From: Ornithinimicrobium sp. CNJ-824
Lineage (GTDB): Bacteria > Actinomycetota > Actinomycetes > Actinomycetales > Dermatophilaceae
NCBI RefSeq assembly: GCF_001942405.1
Contig: NZ_MKKA01000018.1
Coordinates: 1-39,450 of the forward strand
Length of the DNA: 39,450 nt
Direction: 5' to 3'
The position numbers and the translations under genes are program-made. The notes below the pieces were generated by a model. It ran no database searches. It saw nothing but the letters and a program-made list of their open reading frames with translations, and had not been told where the DNA came from. Positions 8,868-18,390 of the stretch are shown piece after piece (positions within the stretch are counted from its first letter, which is position 1; the number at the start of each line of letters is the position of its first letter).

Positions 8868-10073
8868 ATGATGCCCACCCACCGGTCCACCACCCGTGCC
8901 CTGGCCCTGACGGCCGCAGCCGGCCTGGTCCTGAGCTCCTGCACCCTGCTGGGAGGTGAGGACGAGGATCCGAGCCCGGCTCCGCGCCCGCGCCGACCCA
9001 GGACGTCGGTGACGAGGGGGAGTCCACGACGGGTGCCGGAGCGACGGCGACGGCTCGACCGCCACCGCCGGCGGCGACGGGGACACCAGCACCGCGACCG
9101 CCGCCGGGCCCACCACCGACGAGGTCGTCCTCGTCACCCACTCCTCGTTCAACGTGCCCGAGGAGCTGGTCGCCGCCTTCGAGGCGGAGACCGGCTGGGA
9201 CCTGACGATCCAGTCCTCCGGTGACGCCGGCGAGCTGACCAACCGGCTCGTCCTCACGGCCGGCAGCCCCATCGGTGACGTCGTCTTCGGCATCGACAAC
9301 ACCTACGGCACCCGCGCCTCGACGAGGGCGTGCTGGCGGCATACACCCCCTCCGGCCTGCCGGAGTCGGCGGAGGAGCACGCGCTGCAGGGGGGTGCGAC
9401 ATACCTGACCCCGGTCGACTTCGGCGACGTGTGCGTGAACGTGGACGACGTGTGGTTCGCCAACAACGGGATCGCCCCGCCGCAGACGCTGACGGACCTG
9501 ACGGAGCCGGAGTACGAGGACCTGTTCGTCACGCCGGGGGCGAGCACGTCCTCGCCGGGGATGGCGTTCCTGCTGGCAACCATCGGGGAGTTCGGGCCGG
9601 GGCAGTGGCAGGGCTACTGGGAGGACCTGATGGCCAACGGGGCCAAGGTCACCAGCGGGTGGACCGACGCCTACACCGTCGACTTCACCGCAGGCGGGGG
9701 CGGAGGGGATCGGCCGATCGTGCTGTCCTACGCGAGCTCGCCGCCGTTCACCATCCCCGAGGGCGGCTTCCAGCCGACGACGCGGGCGCTGATGGAGACC
9801 TGTTTCCGGCAGGTGGAGTACGCCGGGGTGCTGGAGGGGGCGGAGAACCCCGAGGGGGCGCAGGCGGTCGTGGACTGGCTGGTGAGCCCGCAGGTGCAGG
9901 CCTCGATCCCGGACAACATGTTCATGTTCCCCGTTGACGACGAGGTCGAGCTCCCCGAGCTGTGGTCGCAGTGGGCGACCGTGGCGGAGGACCCGATCGT
10001 GGTGCACCCGGACCAGATCGAGGCCGAGCGAGAGACCTGGCTGCGGGAGTGGGCGGACATCGCGACCGGGTGA
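8868..10073 (+). CDS. thiB: Thiamine ABC transporter substrate-binding lipoprotein (three frameshifts)
   Basis: A secreted solute-binding lipoprotein of about 402 residues after correction. It starts at ATG 8868 (a second ATG follows directly) with a signal peptide and lipobox ending LVLSSC, then a Ser/Thr/Ala/Pro-rich linker, then the domain beginning VVLVTHSSFNVPEELVAAFE. ThiB-type features include FGIDNTYGTRALDEGVLAAY and SYASSPPFT. The open frame is interrupted near 8983, 9042 and 9318, each time by loss of one base; restoring them gives continuous PSPAPAPAPTQD, GAGGDGDGST and TRALDEGVLAAY. The TPP riboswitch in the leader and ThiP/ThiQ-like genes 1.3 kb downstream support thiamine as ligand. 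Three separate clean deletions in one gene argue for sequencing error more than decay. Confidence 0.85.
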
Positions 10074-10097
10074 GCCGGGCGCTGTCGGCGGGGTCGG

Positions 10098-10361
10098 TCA
10101 GCGGCTGCGGTCACCGGCGCGTCGGAACAGGCTGCGGCGCTGGAGGGCGCGCGGCGTCTGGCCGCCGTAGGGCGACACGGCGAACTCCGCGAGCTGCTCG
10201 CCGGTCCGGCTGACGACGGCGACGCTGCCGCCCTCGACCGCGCAGCGGCGGCGCGCGAAGCCCTGCGCGCGCAGCTTGTCACCCGAGAAGAGGCGTTTGC
10301 CGGTGTCGTCCAACACCTCCCAGCTGCCACGGTCGTTCATCTTCACCACTAGACGTGTCAC
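10098..10361 (-). CDS. Small uncharacterised basic protein
   Basis: An 87-residue product. I chose GTG 10361 because GGGGAGAA lies just upstream and the longer open frame would run through the cysQ gene. The sequence (VVKMNDRGSWEVLDDTGKRL, then a run rich in Arg) looks like a small beta-rich fold ending in a basic tail. It has no signal peptide or membrane span. It faces the thiB-like gene, with 24 bases between the two stops, and lies downstream of cysQ on the same strand. The first half faintly recalls DUF2188-type small proteins, but I would not assign it. Confidence 0.55.
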   Translation of the reverse strand: MTRLVVKMNDRGSWEVLDDTGKRLFSGDKLRAQGFARRRCAVEGGSVAVVSRTGEQLAEFAVSPYGGQTPRALQRRSLFRRAGDRSR

Positions 10362-10426
10362 GGTCGTTCTCCCCTGAGTCCTCATCGTCGAGACGGGAGA
10401 TTGTGACACGGCTGTGTCGCAACGGG

Positions 10427-11218
10427 TTAACGGCGTAAGCAGCGGTCTGCGCCCGCGTCCGGCAGGACCGCGATCGTGGACAGCAGCAGCTCGGCGACCC
10501 CCGGTCGGCACACGACCAGGTCCGGCAGCCACGGGTCCGGCGCGTTGTAGCGCAGCGCCGACCCGTCCACCCGGCTGGTGTGCAGCCCGTGGGCCCGGGC
10601 CACCGCCACCGGGGCCGCGGAGTCCCACTCGAACTGCCCGCCGGCGTGCACGTAGGCGTCGACCGTCCCGTCGACGACCGCCATCGCCTTGACCCCCGCC
10701 GAGCCCATCGGCACCAGCTCGGCCTGCAGCCGCTCCGACAGGTCCACGACCAGGGCGGTCGGGCGGGACCGGGAGACGGCCAGCCGCAGGGGACCGGGAC
10801 GCCGCGTCGGGGGCCGGCCCGCGGCGAACGGCCCGGTGCTGTGGACGACCCCTCGGGCCGGCAGGGCCACCGTCCCGGCGACCAGCTCGCCACCCTCCCA
10901 GACCGCCACGTGCACCGCCCAGTCGTCCCGCGGCGGCTCGCCGAACTCACGGGTGCCGTCCAACGGGTCGACGATCCACACGCGCTCGCACGACAGGCGC
11001 CGCAGGTCGTCGGGCGCCTCCTCGCTGAGCACGGCGTCGCCCGGGTGGAGCCGGGCCAGGCCGCCGGCGATGGACTCCTGCGCGGCGCGGTCGCCGGCGC
11101 GCTTCATCTCCCGGGGCCCGACCCCCTCGGCCTGCAGCCGGGCGCGCAGCTCCAGCAGCACCGCACCGGCCTGCTCGGCCAGGTCGCGGGACGAGGAGTG
11201 CAGCGTCCGGTCCGTCAT
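10427..11218 (-). CDS. cysQ: CysQ-like 3'-phosphoadenosine 5'-phosphate phosphatase
   Basis: A 263-residue member of the inositol monophosphatase superfamily. Metal-binding motifs are visible: VLSEEAPDD (Glu of the first motif), WIVDPLDGTREFGE (the D-P-L-D-G-T motif, in the F/Y-x-E variant typical of CysQ), and QFEWDSAAPVAVARAHGL near residue 210 (the W-D motif). It hydrolyses PAP or PAPS made in sulfate assimilation and can also act on sugar or inositol phosphates, so the exact substrate is inferred. The ATG at 11218 diverges from the second TPP riboswitch and thiP-like gene, splitting what is commonly a thiBPQ unit. Confidence 0.82.
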   Translation of the reverse strand: MTDRTLHSSSRDLAEQAGAVLLELRARLQAEGVGPREMKRAGDRAAQESIAGGLARLHPGDAVLSEEAPDDLRRLSCERVWIVDPLDGTREFGEPPRDDWAVHVAVWEGGELVAGTVALPARGVVHSTGPFAAGRPPTRRPGPLRLAVSRSRPTALVVDLSERLQAELVPMGSAGVKAMAVVDGTVDAYVHAGGQFEWDSAAPVAVARAHGLHTSRVDGSALRYNAPDPWLPDLVVCRPGVAELLLSTIAVLPDAGADRCLRR

Positions 11219-11281
11219 GGCAGCTCCAGTCTGGCACTCGGAGGCAGCTCGGCACGCGTGGCCTGTAGCCTGGACGGGTCC

Positions 11282-11367
11282 GACAGGGGAGCGCTCCGGC
11301 GCTGAGAGTGCGGCCCGCAGCCGCAGACCCTAAGAACCTGCCCCGGTTAGCACCGGCGAAGGAAGTC
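11282..11367 (+). promoter_or_regulatory. TPP riboswitch upstream of thiP-like gene
   Basis: A second complete THI element: GACAGGGGAGCGCT, GCTGAGAG, TGCGGCC...CCGCAGACCCT, AGAACCTG, GGTTAGCACCGGCGAAGGAAGTC. The GAAGGAAG that forms the 3' strand of the aptamer is also the only good ribosome-binding sequence before the TTG start at 11372. Ligand binding would therefore directly hide the ribosome-binding site. Sequence identity to the first element is high, most of all in the last 27 bases. Confidence 0.95.
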
Positions 11368-11371
11368 GACC

Positions 11372-13116
11372 TTGGCCCTGCCCACCACCTCGTCCCCGCG
11401 GAGCCCGTCCGCGCCGGGGCCGCCCGACCCCGCGCCGGGGCGCACGCCCGCGCGGCGGCGGCGCACGGCATACCCCTCCGGGCCGGGCCTGGTCCTCGGC
11501 CTGGCGGCGGTGCTCCCGCTGGCCTTCCTCGCCGTCTTCTTCGTGCTGCCCGTCGGTGGGATGCTGGCGCGCGGGTTCCTGCCCGACGGGCGGCTCGACC
11601 TCTCCGGGGTGCCCGAGGTGCTCGGGCGGGCGCGCACGCTGCGGGTGCTGTGGTTCACCCTGTGGAGCTCGGCGGCCGGCACGGCGGGCACGCTGCTGCT
11701 GGGGCTGCCGACGGCCTACGTGCTGCACCGCCTGCGCTTCCCCGGCCGTGGCCTGCTGCGGGCGGTCGTCATCATGCCGTTCGTGCTGCCGACGGTGGTC
11801 GTCGGCGTGATGTTCCGCTCGCTGCTGTCCACCGGCGGGCCGCTGGGCTTCCTCGGGCTCGACGGGACGTGGGTGCCGATCCTGCTGGCGTTCGTCTTCT
11901 TCAACCTCGCCGTCGTCGTGCGCACCGTCGGCGGGATGTGGGAGGGGCTGGACCGGCGGGCGGAGGAGTCCGCCGCCACCCTCGGGGCCACCCCCTGGCA
12001 GGTATGGCGCACCGTCACCCTCCCCGCGCTCGCGCCTGCCGTCGTCTCGGCGGCCACGCTCGTCTTCCTCTTCTGCTCCACGGCGTTCGGGGTGGTGCTG
12101 ACGCTGGGCGGGCTGCGCTACGGGACGGTCGAGACCGAGATCTACCTGCTGACCACCCAGTTCCTCGACCTGCAGGGGGCGGCGGTGCTGTCGGTGCTGC
12201 AGCTCGTGGCCGTCGTGGTCATGCTGACGCTGGCCGCGCGGACCCGGCGGCGCACCGAGGGGGCGCTCAAGCGGGTGGGCGCCCGGGCGGCGGCACGTCG
12301 ACCGCGCCGGGAGGACGCCGGCGCCTGGCGGTGACTGCGCTGGCGGTGGCGCTCGTGCTCGTGCCGGTGGGGACGCTCGTCGTGCGCTCGCTGCGGCGGG
12401 GCGGGGCGTGGACGCTGGAGAACTACCGCATGCTCACCGACCCGACCTCGACCCCGGTGCTGCGCGTCAGCGTGACCGACGCGGTGGAGAACTCCCTGCG
12501 CACCGCCGTCGACGCGACGGTCATCGCGATGACGCTCGGGCTGATCGTCGCGCTCGTGGTCTCGCGCCGGCCGCGGTCGCCGCGGTGGGCGCGGGCGGTG
12601 TCGCTGCTCGACGGGGCGTTCATGCTGCCGCTGGGGATCTCGGCGGTGACCGTGGGCTTCGGCTTCCTCATCACCCTCGACCGGCCGCCGCTGGACCTGC
12701 GCTCCTCCCCGGTGCTCGTGCCGATCGCCCAGGCGATGGTGGCGCTGCCGCTGGTGGTGCGCACCCTCACGCCCGTGCTGCGCTCGGTCGACCCGCGGCA
12801 GCGGGAGGCGGCCGCGGCGCTGGGGGCCGGGCCGTGGCGGGCGGCGTGGACCGCCGAGGCGCCGGTGCTCGCGCGGCCGCTGGCGGCGGCGACCGGGTTC
12901 GCGTTCGCGGTGTCGCTGGGGGAGTTCGGCGCCACGGCGTTCCTGGCGCGGCCCGACCGGCCGACGGTGCCGGTGGTGATCTACCAGCTCATCTCGCGCC
13001 CCGGGGCGGAGAACCTGGGGATGGCGCTCGCCGCCTCCGTCGTGCTGGCGGGGCTGACGGTGGCGGTGATGGCGGTCGTGGAGCGGCTGCGCGTCGGGTC
13101 GGTCGGGACGTTCTGA
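11372..13116 (+). CDS. thiP: Thiamine ABC transporter permease, fused two-domain (one frameshift)
   Basis: About 581 residues after restoring one base near 12320. The start is TTG 11372, eight bases past the GAAGGAAG of the riboswitch. The first half holds about six membrane spans and the transporter EAA loop (ESAATLGATPWQVWRTVTLPA). The second half begins RLAVTALAVALVLVPVG, has a similar set of spans, and has its own EAA loop (EAAAALGAGPWRAAWTAEAP). A duplicated permease in one chain is the ThiP architecture. Without the correction the second half would lack a convincing start and ribosome-binding site. Thiamine as substrate follows from the TPP riboswitch and the thiB-like gene. The stop lies one base before the ATPase ATG. 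Confidence 0.88.
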
Positions 13117-13117
13117 G

Positions 13118-14142
13118 ATGGTTGAGGCGATGCTGGAGCTGAGGGACGTCACCGTGCGGTTCGGGGCGCTGGCGGCGGTGAGCTCGGTCTCGTTGTCCGT
13201 GGCCGAGGGGGACGTGCTGGCGGTGATCGGGCCGTCCGGGTGCGGGAAGTCGACGCTGCTGCGGGCCGTCGCCGGGCTGGAGCCGCTGGCCGCCGGGTCG
13301 GTCGTCTGGGACGGGCACGACCTGGCGGGCGTGCCCACGCACGAGCGCGGGTTCGCGCTGATGTTCCAGGACGGGCAGCTGTTCAACCACGCGTCGGTGG
13401 CGGAGAACATCGCGTATGCCCTGCGCCTGCGCGGCCTGGGCCGCGCTTCGCGGCGCGGGCGGGTCGAGGAGCTGCTCGAGCTCGTGGGCATGCAGGGGTA
13501 TGCCGACCGCCGCCCCTCGACCCTCTCCGGGGGTCAGCAGCAGCGGGTGGCGCTGGCCAGGTCGTTGGCCGCGGACCCCGCGCTGCTGCTGCTCGACGAG
13601 CCGTTGTCGGCGCTGGACCGGTCGCTGCGGGACCGGCTGGCCGGCGACCTGCGGGAGATCCTCGTGCAGACCGGGACGACGGCGGTGATGGTCACGCACG
13701 ACCACGACGAGGCGTTCACGGTGGCCGACCGGATGGCGGTGATGCTCGAGGGGGAGATCGCCCAGGAGGGACCGACCGGCGAGGTGTGGCGGGCGCGGTG
13801 TCGCGGGAGGTGGCCGAGTTCATCGGCTACGAGACGTTCCTGGAGGGGGAGGCGGCGGAGCGGGTCGTGGGGCGGGAGGCCTTTGGTGGTGGCGGGGTGG
13901 TCGCCGGGGGAGCGGACGGTCAGGTCGTGGCCCTGCGGCCGAGCGCGCTGCGGGTCGACGAGGCCGGCGGGCTCGCCGGGGTGGTCCGGCGGGCGGTGAC
14001 GGTGTCGGACGCTGTGCACCTGGACGTCGACGTCGAGGGCGTCGGGACGGTCGCCGCGCTGGCCGACGAGCCGGACCACCAGGCGGGCGCGACGGTGCGG
14101 CTGCGGCTGGACGGGCGGGGGACCGCGGTGCTAGCTGAGTAA
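13118..14142 (+). CDS. thiQ: ABC transporter ATPase, ThiQ-like (one frameshift)
   Basis: An ABC ATPase with Walker A GPSGCGKST near residue 40, Q-loop MFQDGQLFNH, signature LSGGQQQRVALARSL, Walker B LLLLDEPLSAL and switch His in VMVTHDHDEA. The core ends in one frame near 13795; the next frame continues with VSREVAEFIGYETFLEGEAA and a C-terminal beta-rich extension with VVALRPSALRV, a TOBE-like domain that is longer than in typical ThiQ. Restoring one base gives 341 residues. The start is ATG 13118 or ATG 13130. It powers the permease encoded directly upstream; thiamine is assigned from context. Confidence 0.85.
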
Positions 14143-14190
14143 GCGCCGCGACCCCTGACAGGAGCGCGGCGGTAGCTCTATCATCGCGCT

Positions 14191-14508
14191 ATGTCGTCGG
14201 CATGGACCGAGTCCGAGGTGGACGACCTGTCTGAGCGCTGGCAGAACGGCTGGCTGTCCCTCACCCTGCCCGGTAGCTGCCCGAACTGCGACCACAACGG
14301 GGCTTTCAAAGCGGTGAGGGTCCCGAAGGAGGTCGCTACCGACCTGGGTGATTACCACCTCCGCCTCGAAACCACATACCCATCTTCGGGTCTCCCGGGA
14401 ACGTACCCGACGCAGTGGGTCGTCGATTGCGGGTGCGGCCATGCCGACCACGGCGAGGACGGCGGCTGCGGACGTTCGGGCCATGTTCCGATTCCCCGGG
14501 TGAAGTGA
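14191..14508 (+). CDS. Small Cys/His-rich protein, coupled to the next gene
   Basis: A 105-residue protein of unknown function. It has C30-x2-C33 (SCPNCDH) and a second cluster C80-G-C82-G-H84-x2-H87...C93 (DCGCGHADHGEDGGCG), together resembling a zinc-ribbon-like metal site. There is no signal peptide or membrane span. The stop overlaps the ATG of the following large membrane protein as TGATG, so the two are almost certainly co-translated and probably work together. I do not recognise a named family. Confidence 0.7.
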   Translation: MSSAWTESEVDDLSERWQNGWLSLTLPGSCPNCDHNGAFKAVRVPKEVATDLGDYHLRLETTYPSSGLPGTYPTQWVVDCGCGHADHGEDGGCGRSGHVPIPRVK

Positions 14509-16001
14509 TGCCCGTCGCCAAGGTGGCCGCGGACGTCGTGGGGGTCGTCGGTGTCCCGCTATACGTCGACGGTCGTGCCAGCACTGGCGTCGTCTCCTAC
14601 CGTTGGGAAATCCTGGGTCCGGAGCCTGGGAATCCCAGCGCCGACCCCGGCACCGTGACGGTGAACCTTGCCGATGAGGCCATCGCAGCCGTGATGGCGA
14701 CCGGCACGGGAACGTGGGTCCTGAGACTGACCGTCACGAACGCCGCGGGAGAGAGTGACTCCGCGTTGACGCTGGTCTCGATCGTGTCCCCATCGGTCAC
14801 GGTGACGGCGCCGAGTGAGGTCAGTCGGTGGAACGCGTTCACGGCAAAGGCGACGGTCCGGCCCGAGCTCGAGGGGGGTGATTGGACGTGGACCACCTCG
14901 CCGAGCGAGAAGGTCAAGATCACGCCTTCCTCGGACGGGACGGCCGCGGTCGTCGTGCCGCGGGTCCTCGGGCCCGTCGAGGTGACAGCGTCCGTCTCAG
15001 CGCCCGTGGCTCCCACACCCATCGCCGGCTCCACCACGGTGACGGTCACCGAGCCGCCCCTGGGAGAGACAGGTGAGGCTGCCTACTGGCAGGAGAAGTT
15101 TCTCGCCGACAACCGTGCCGCCCTGACCACCGTCCGCGCCTCGGCGGCCACCTGGCAGGGCATGCTGACGGGTGTGCTCGGGCTGTTCGGCACCGTGACC
15201 CTCCTCGGAGCGCCGTCCGCGCTTGACGAGGTGGGCTCGCCGCGGATGGCCTACCTTGCGGTGGGAATGATCGTGGCGGCGTTCCTCGCCGCGGTGACGG
15301 CCGTCATGGTCGTCACTCGCATCATCACGCCAGGCGTGCAGCTGGGGGGAACCCCTGACCCCGCGATGTGGGGCCACCACGTGCTGCGCGCGGCCAGTCA
15401 TGCCACGGAGCGGCTGAGGCGTTCCAAGCTCCTCGCCTTCTCGGCGGCATCAATGATCGCCATCGCCGGTCTCGTCCTCGCGTTGGCTCGGCTGGGCGGC
15501 GGGACTGCTACAGCTGACGCACCGTTGGCCCTCGTCCGGACCAGCACCGCGACCCTCTGCGGGCCTATGACTGTGGAGCAAGGTACGGGTGTGCTGGCTG
15601 TCGCGGGTCAGGAGGTGGGGGTGGCCAGGTCCGTTGAGGTGGTCGAGTCATGCGCCGCGCCCGAGACGTCCGACGTCGTTGCGGGTGCGGCCTCGAGTCC
15701 CTACCTGCTGGGACTGGTCGTGGCAGCTGGCCTCGTCGGATGGATCCTGGCTGTCGCCGATTCGCGGGGGACGCCATGGCGTGCGTCCCTCGTCGGGGCA
15801 ACTGTCGCATTCGCCCTGGCGTGGGGGATGAGTGGTGAGTTCTTCTCGAACGTGCACCTGCTGGCCGTCGTGGTTGCGGTGATCGTTGCGCGCTGGACCC
15901 AGGCCTCCCTCCGCCCCGCCCCGGCAGCAGGGGACCGTGGTGCTGCCACGCCGGCTGGTCAGGGTCGGAAGATCTCCTTGCCGAACGACGCACGCGGGTA
16001 G
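14508..16001 (+). CDS. Ig/PKD-like and six-TM membrane protein of unknown function
   Basis: A 497-residue protein starting at ATG 14508, inside the stop of the small gene before it. Residues ~15-98 look like a PKD-like beta-sandwich (VSYRWEILGP, TWVLRLTVTNAAGESDSALT). Residues ~100-190 form a second Ig-like unit ending SGSTTVTVTEPP-like sequence. A helical stretch (YWQEKFLADNRAALTTVRAS) leads into membrane spans at ~215-236, 247-270, 307-328, 399-418, 425-443 and 446-466. A loop between spans 3 and 4 carries two cysteines (near 350 and 381) that could pair if it is outside the cell. No signal peptide precedes the Ig domains, so their side of the membrane is unclear. The 3' end overlaps the convergent RDD gene by 43 bases. 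Confidence 0.7.
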   Translation: MPVAKVAADVVGVVGVPLYVDGRASTGVVSYRWEILGPEPGNPSADPGTVTVNLADEAIAAVMATGTGTWVLRLTVTNAAGESDSALTLVSIVSPSVTVTAPSEVSRWNAFTAKATVRPELEGGDWTWTTSPSEKVKITPSSDGTAAVVVPRVLGPVEVTASVSAPVAPTPIAGSTTVTVTEPPLGETGEAAYWQEKFLADNRAALTTVRASAATWQGMLTGVLGLFGTVTLLGAPSALDEVGSPRMAYLAVGMIVAAFLAAVTAVMVVTRIITPGVQLGGTPDPAMWGHHVLRAASHATERLRRSKLLAFSAASMIAIAGLVLALARLGGGTATADAPLALVRTSTATLCGPMTVEQGTGVLAVAGQEVGVARSVEVVESCAAPETSDVVAGAASSPYLLGLVVAAGLVGWILAVADSRGTPWRASLVGATVAFALAWGMSGEFFSNVHLLAVVVAVIVARWTQASLRPAPAAGDRGAATPAGQGRKISLPNDARG

Positions 16002-16614
16002 CCGGCGAGCACCGAGGCGCTGACGATCGCGTCGTGCAGCGTGCGGTTCTTGCGGTCCCACAGCGGCCAGAGCATCGACAGGACGACGAAGAGGCCCCCG
16101 GTGACCGGGCCGACGAGCCAGAGCACGCCCGTGCGCACCAGGCCCACCGGCCCGCCGAGCGTGGAGCCGTCGGCGTCACGGACGACCCGCAGGCCCATGA
16201 CGGCCTTGCCCGGGGACTGGCCCTTGCTGCCGTTGAGCCACGCCATCCAGCCGGCGAGGCCGAACCAGGCCAGCGCCGCCAGCCCACCGAGGGTGTCCGA
16301 GACGTCGGTGAGGGTGCCCGCCACGAGCAGCGCCGCCAGCAGGATGCCGCCGTCCACGAGGCCCGCGCCGACCCGCTCGCCCCAGTCGGCGTAGCGCGTC
16401 CCGGCGGGCGGTGGCGGAGGCGCGTGGCGCTGCATACCCTCCGCGTGGGTCGGGCCCGGTGTGTTGTAGGTGGGGATGGGCGGGGGTCCGGCCGCCACGG
16501 GACGTCTGACGACCGGTCGTCAGTCCCGCGTCCGGGCACGTCGTCCTGGGGTGCCCAGCGTCCCGGGCTGCGTCGCCCGTCGTCGAACCTGTCCTCGGGC
16601 GGCCAGGTCATCAT
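15959..16614 (-). CDS. RDD-family membrane protein (one frameshift)
   Basis: The RDD domain is clear: TRYADWGERVGAGLVDGGIL at its start, three hydrophobic segments, and the conserved GQSPGKAVMGLRVVRDADG. The continuous frame begins only at GTG ~16498. A much better start is ATG 16614, with AGGAGG eight bases upstream, reading MMTWPPEDRFDDGRRSPGR. Joining the two needs one extra base near 16499 and gives 218 residues with a Pro/Arg-rich cytoplasmic N-terminus. RDD proteins are small membrane proteins, some linked to ion transport; the role here is unknown. It is transcribed away from the divergent amidase gene. Confidence 0.8.
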
Positions 16615-16746
16615 GGCGTCCTCCTGCGTCGGTCGCCCGGACTCGTCGTCGAGGGCCGGGTTCGCGACCCAGTCTGCCGCACCTGTCCTGCTGTCGGCCC
16701 GGGGTGGTTCACTTGCCTCCTCATCCCTCCGCACCCTGGAGCAGCC

Positions 16747-18273
16747 GTGGCCACGTCCCTGAGCCGCAAGACCGTCCTCTACGCCGCCGTCGTCGGCCTG
16801 CTCGCCTCGATGCTGGTCTGGATCCAGCCGTCGGTGGCCGTCATGGCCCCTAGCACGCTGGCCGACCGCAAGCCCGTGCAGGCCGGGCCGGTGGAGCCCG
16901 GCTTCGCGATCGACTTCGTCGGCGTCCTCCACGACGCCCCGGGGGCGCACGGCCACGGCCAGGAGCACGGGCACGCCATCTCGCAGGCTGCCGTCCGCCT
17001 CCGCCACGACGGGGTATGGGGTGACTGGCTCCCCCTGCAGGAGGACGGCGCCCAGGCCGAGGACCGGTGGACCAGCGCGCTCGTGCCCGCGGCGGGCGCG
17101 ACGGCATACCAGGTCCGTGGCCTGCCCGCGTCCGCCCTGGACGCGCAGGCGGTGGCGATCAACACGACCGACGGCCCGCTGGAGAAGGTCGGGGAGCGGC
17201 CCGGCGGGGCGGCGAACGCCTGGTCGACCACGGACTGCCTCAGCCGTGCGGACTGGGGTGCTGAGGAGAATCTGCGCGAGGAGTTCGAGCTGTCGTTCCA
17301 TGCGCCCCAGGCGCTCACCGTGCACCACACGGTGACGGCCAACGACGACCAGAACCCGGCCGCGACCGTGCGGGCCATCTACCGCTACCACGCGGTGGAC
17401 AACGGATGGGGCGACATCGGCTACCAGTACCTCATCGACGAGAGCGGCACCGTCTACGAGGGCCGCTGGTCCGGCACGGCGAGCACCTCGTGCGAGGACT
17501 TCGGCCACGAGGACGGTGGCGAACGTGTGGTCACCGGCGGGCACACGGGCGGCTGGAACTCCGGGAACGTCGGGGTCGCGCTGCTGGGGGACTTCACCGG
17601 GCGGGGCCGCTACAAGAGCGCGCCTAAAGCCGCGGCCGTCGACGGGCTGGAGGGGCTGCTGGCCGACCTGTCCGTGCGGCACGGCCTTGACCCCGAGGCG
17701 GAGATTACCTACGTGAACCCGGTGAGCTTGGAGACCAAGGTCGTCGCGACCATCAGCGGACACCAGGACTACATGGCGACCGCGTGCCCGGGCGAGCTGC
17801 TCTACGCGCAGCTGCCGGAGATCCGGACGGACGTGGCGGCGCGGATGGCTGGGGGCGAGCCGACCCCGGAGCCGACACCCGAGCCGACCCCGGAGCCGGC
17901 ACCCGAGCCGACCCCGGAGCCGACTCCCGAACCCGCGACGACCGTCCACGTCGGTGACCTCGACGCGACGACGGTGGACGTCAAGAACCAGTGGAGCGCC
18001 GAGGTCACGGTCACGGTCATGGACGGCAACGGCACGGCGGTCGAGGGTGCCTCGGTATCCGGCACCTGGACCACGACCGGAGCTGCCGGCTCGTGCGACA
18101 CCGCCGCCGACGGGACGTGCACGGTGACCGAAGCGACGGGGAAGAGGGACAACGCCCTCACCTTCGTCGTCAGCTCCGTGATGGCGGGCGACCTTGCCTA
18201 CGCACCGGCCGCCAACACCGACCCCGACGGCGACTCGGACGGCACGACCATCACGGTGGTGCGGGCCGGCTGA
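16747..18273 (+). CDS. Secreted PGRP-type N-acetylmuramoyl-L-alanine amidase
   Basis: A 508-residue exported protein starting at GTG 16747. A signal sequence (VLYAAVVGLLASMLVWI) leads to an N-terminal beta-rich domain. The Amidase_2/PGRP domain spans about 160-360, with predicted zinc ligands in TVHHTVT (His193 or His194), SGHQDY (His339) and TACPG (Cys347). A Pro-Glu-Pro-Thr linker and a C-terminal Ig-like domain (TVTVMDGNGTAVEGASVSG, with a Cys pair) follow. It should cleave the bond between MurNAc and the L-Ala of peptidoglycan stem peptides in remodelling or separation. The proline-glutamate linker is typical of wall-spanning secreted enzymes. A strong hairpin follows the stop. Confidence 0.9.
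   Translation: MATSLSRKTVLYAAVVGLLASMLVWIQPSVAVMAPSTLADRKPVQAGPVEPGFAIDFVGVLHDAPGAHGHGQEHGHAISQAAVRLRHDGVWGDWLPLQEDGAQAEDRWTSALVPAAGATAYQVRGLPASALDAQAVAINTTDGPLEKVGERPGGAANAWSTTDCLSRADWGAEENLREEFELSFHAPQALTVHHTVTANDDQNPAATVRAIYRYHAVDNGWGDIGYQYLIDESGTVYEGRWSGTASTSCEDFGHEDGGERVVTGGHTGGWNSGNVGVALLGDFTGRGRYKSAPKAAAVDGLEGLLADLSVRHGLDPEAEITYVNPVSLETKVVATISGHQDYMATACPGELLYAQLPEIRTDVAARMAGGEPTPEPTPEPTPEPAPEPTPEPTPEPATTVHVGDLDATTVDVKNQWSAEVTVTVMDGNGTAVEGASVSGTWTTTGAAGSCDTAADGTCTVTEATGKRDNALTFVVSSVMAGDLAYAPAANTDPDGDSDGTTITVVRAG
17857..17934 (+). repeat. In-frame PEPT/PEPA tandem repeat (amidase linker)
   Basis: About six 12-base units encoding Glu-Pro-Thr-Pro or Glu-Pro-Ala-Pro in succession, between the amidase domain and the C-terminal Ig-like domain. 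The units are nearly identical in DNA as well as protein, so copy number may vary between strains. Confidence 0.85.
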
Positions 18274-18298
18274 CCCTCGCCCAGGCAGACCTGACGGG

Positions 18299-18332
18299 GC
18301 GGGTTGTGGCCCTTCTGGGGGCCACAACCCGC
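18299..18332 (+). terminator. Strong hairpin terminator after the amidase gene
   Basis: Arms GCGGGTTGTGGCCC and GGGCCACAACCCGC form a perfect 14-bp stem around the loop TTCTGG, 26 bases after the amidase stop. There is no T-run, as is common for actinobacterial terminators. Confidence 0.8.
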
Positions 18333-18390
18333 CACGCCACGGGGGCATCTTCCCGACGATGTCCCGCCACTGGGGTCATGGGGTCGTGCT

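Noticed and set aside
8868..10073. Broken binding protein as a true pseudogene
   Set aside because: Three clean one-base losses with otherwise intact codons, in a window full of the same error type, and an intact riboswitch, fit sequencing indels better than decay.
15565..18348. Very long minus-strand open frame (927 codons) across RDD and amidase region
   Set aside because: It is mostly the antisense shadow of the high-GC amidase gene; only its short part encoding MMTWPPEDRF is real, as the N-terminus of the RDD protein.
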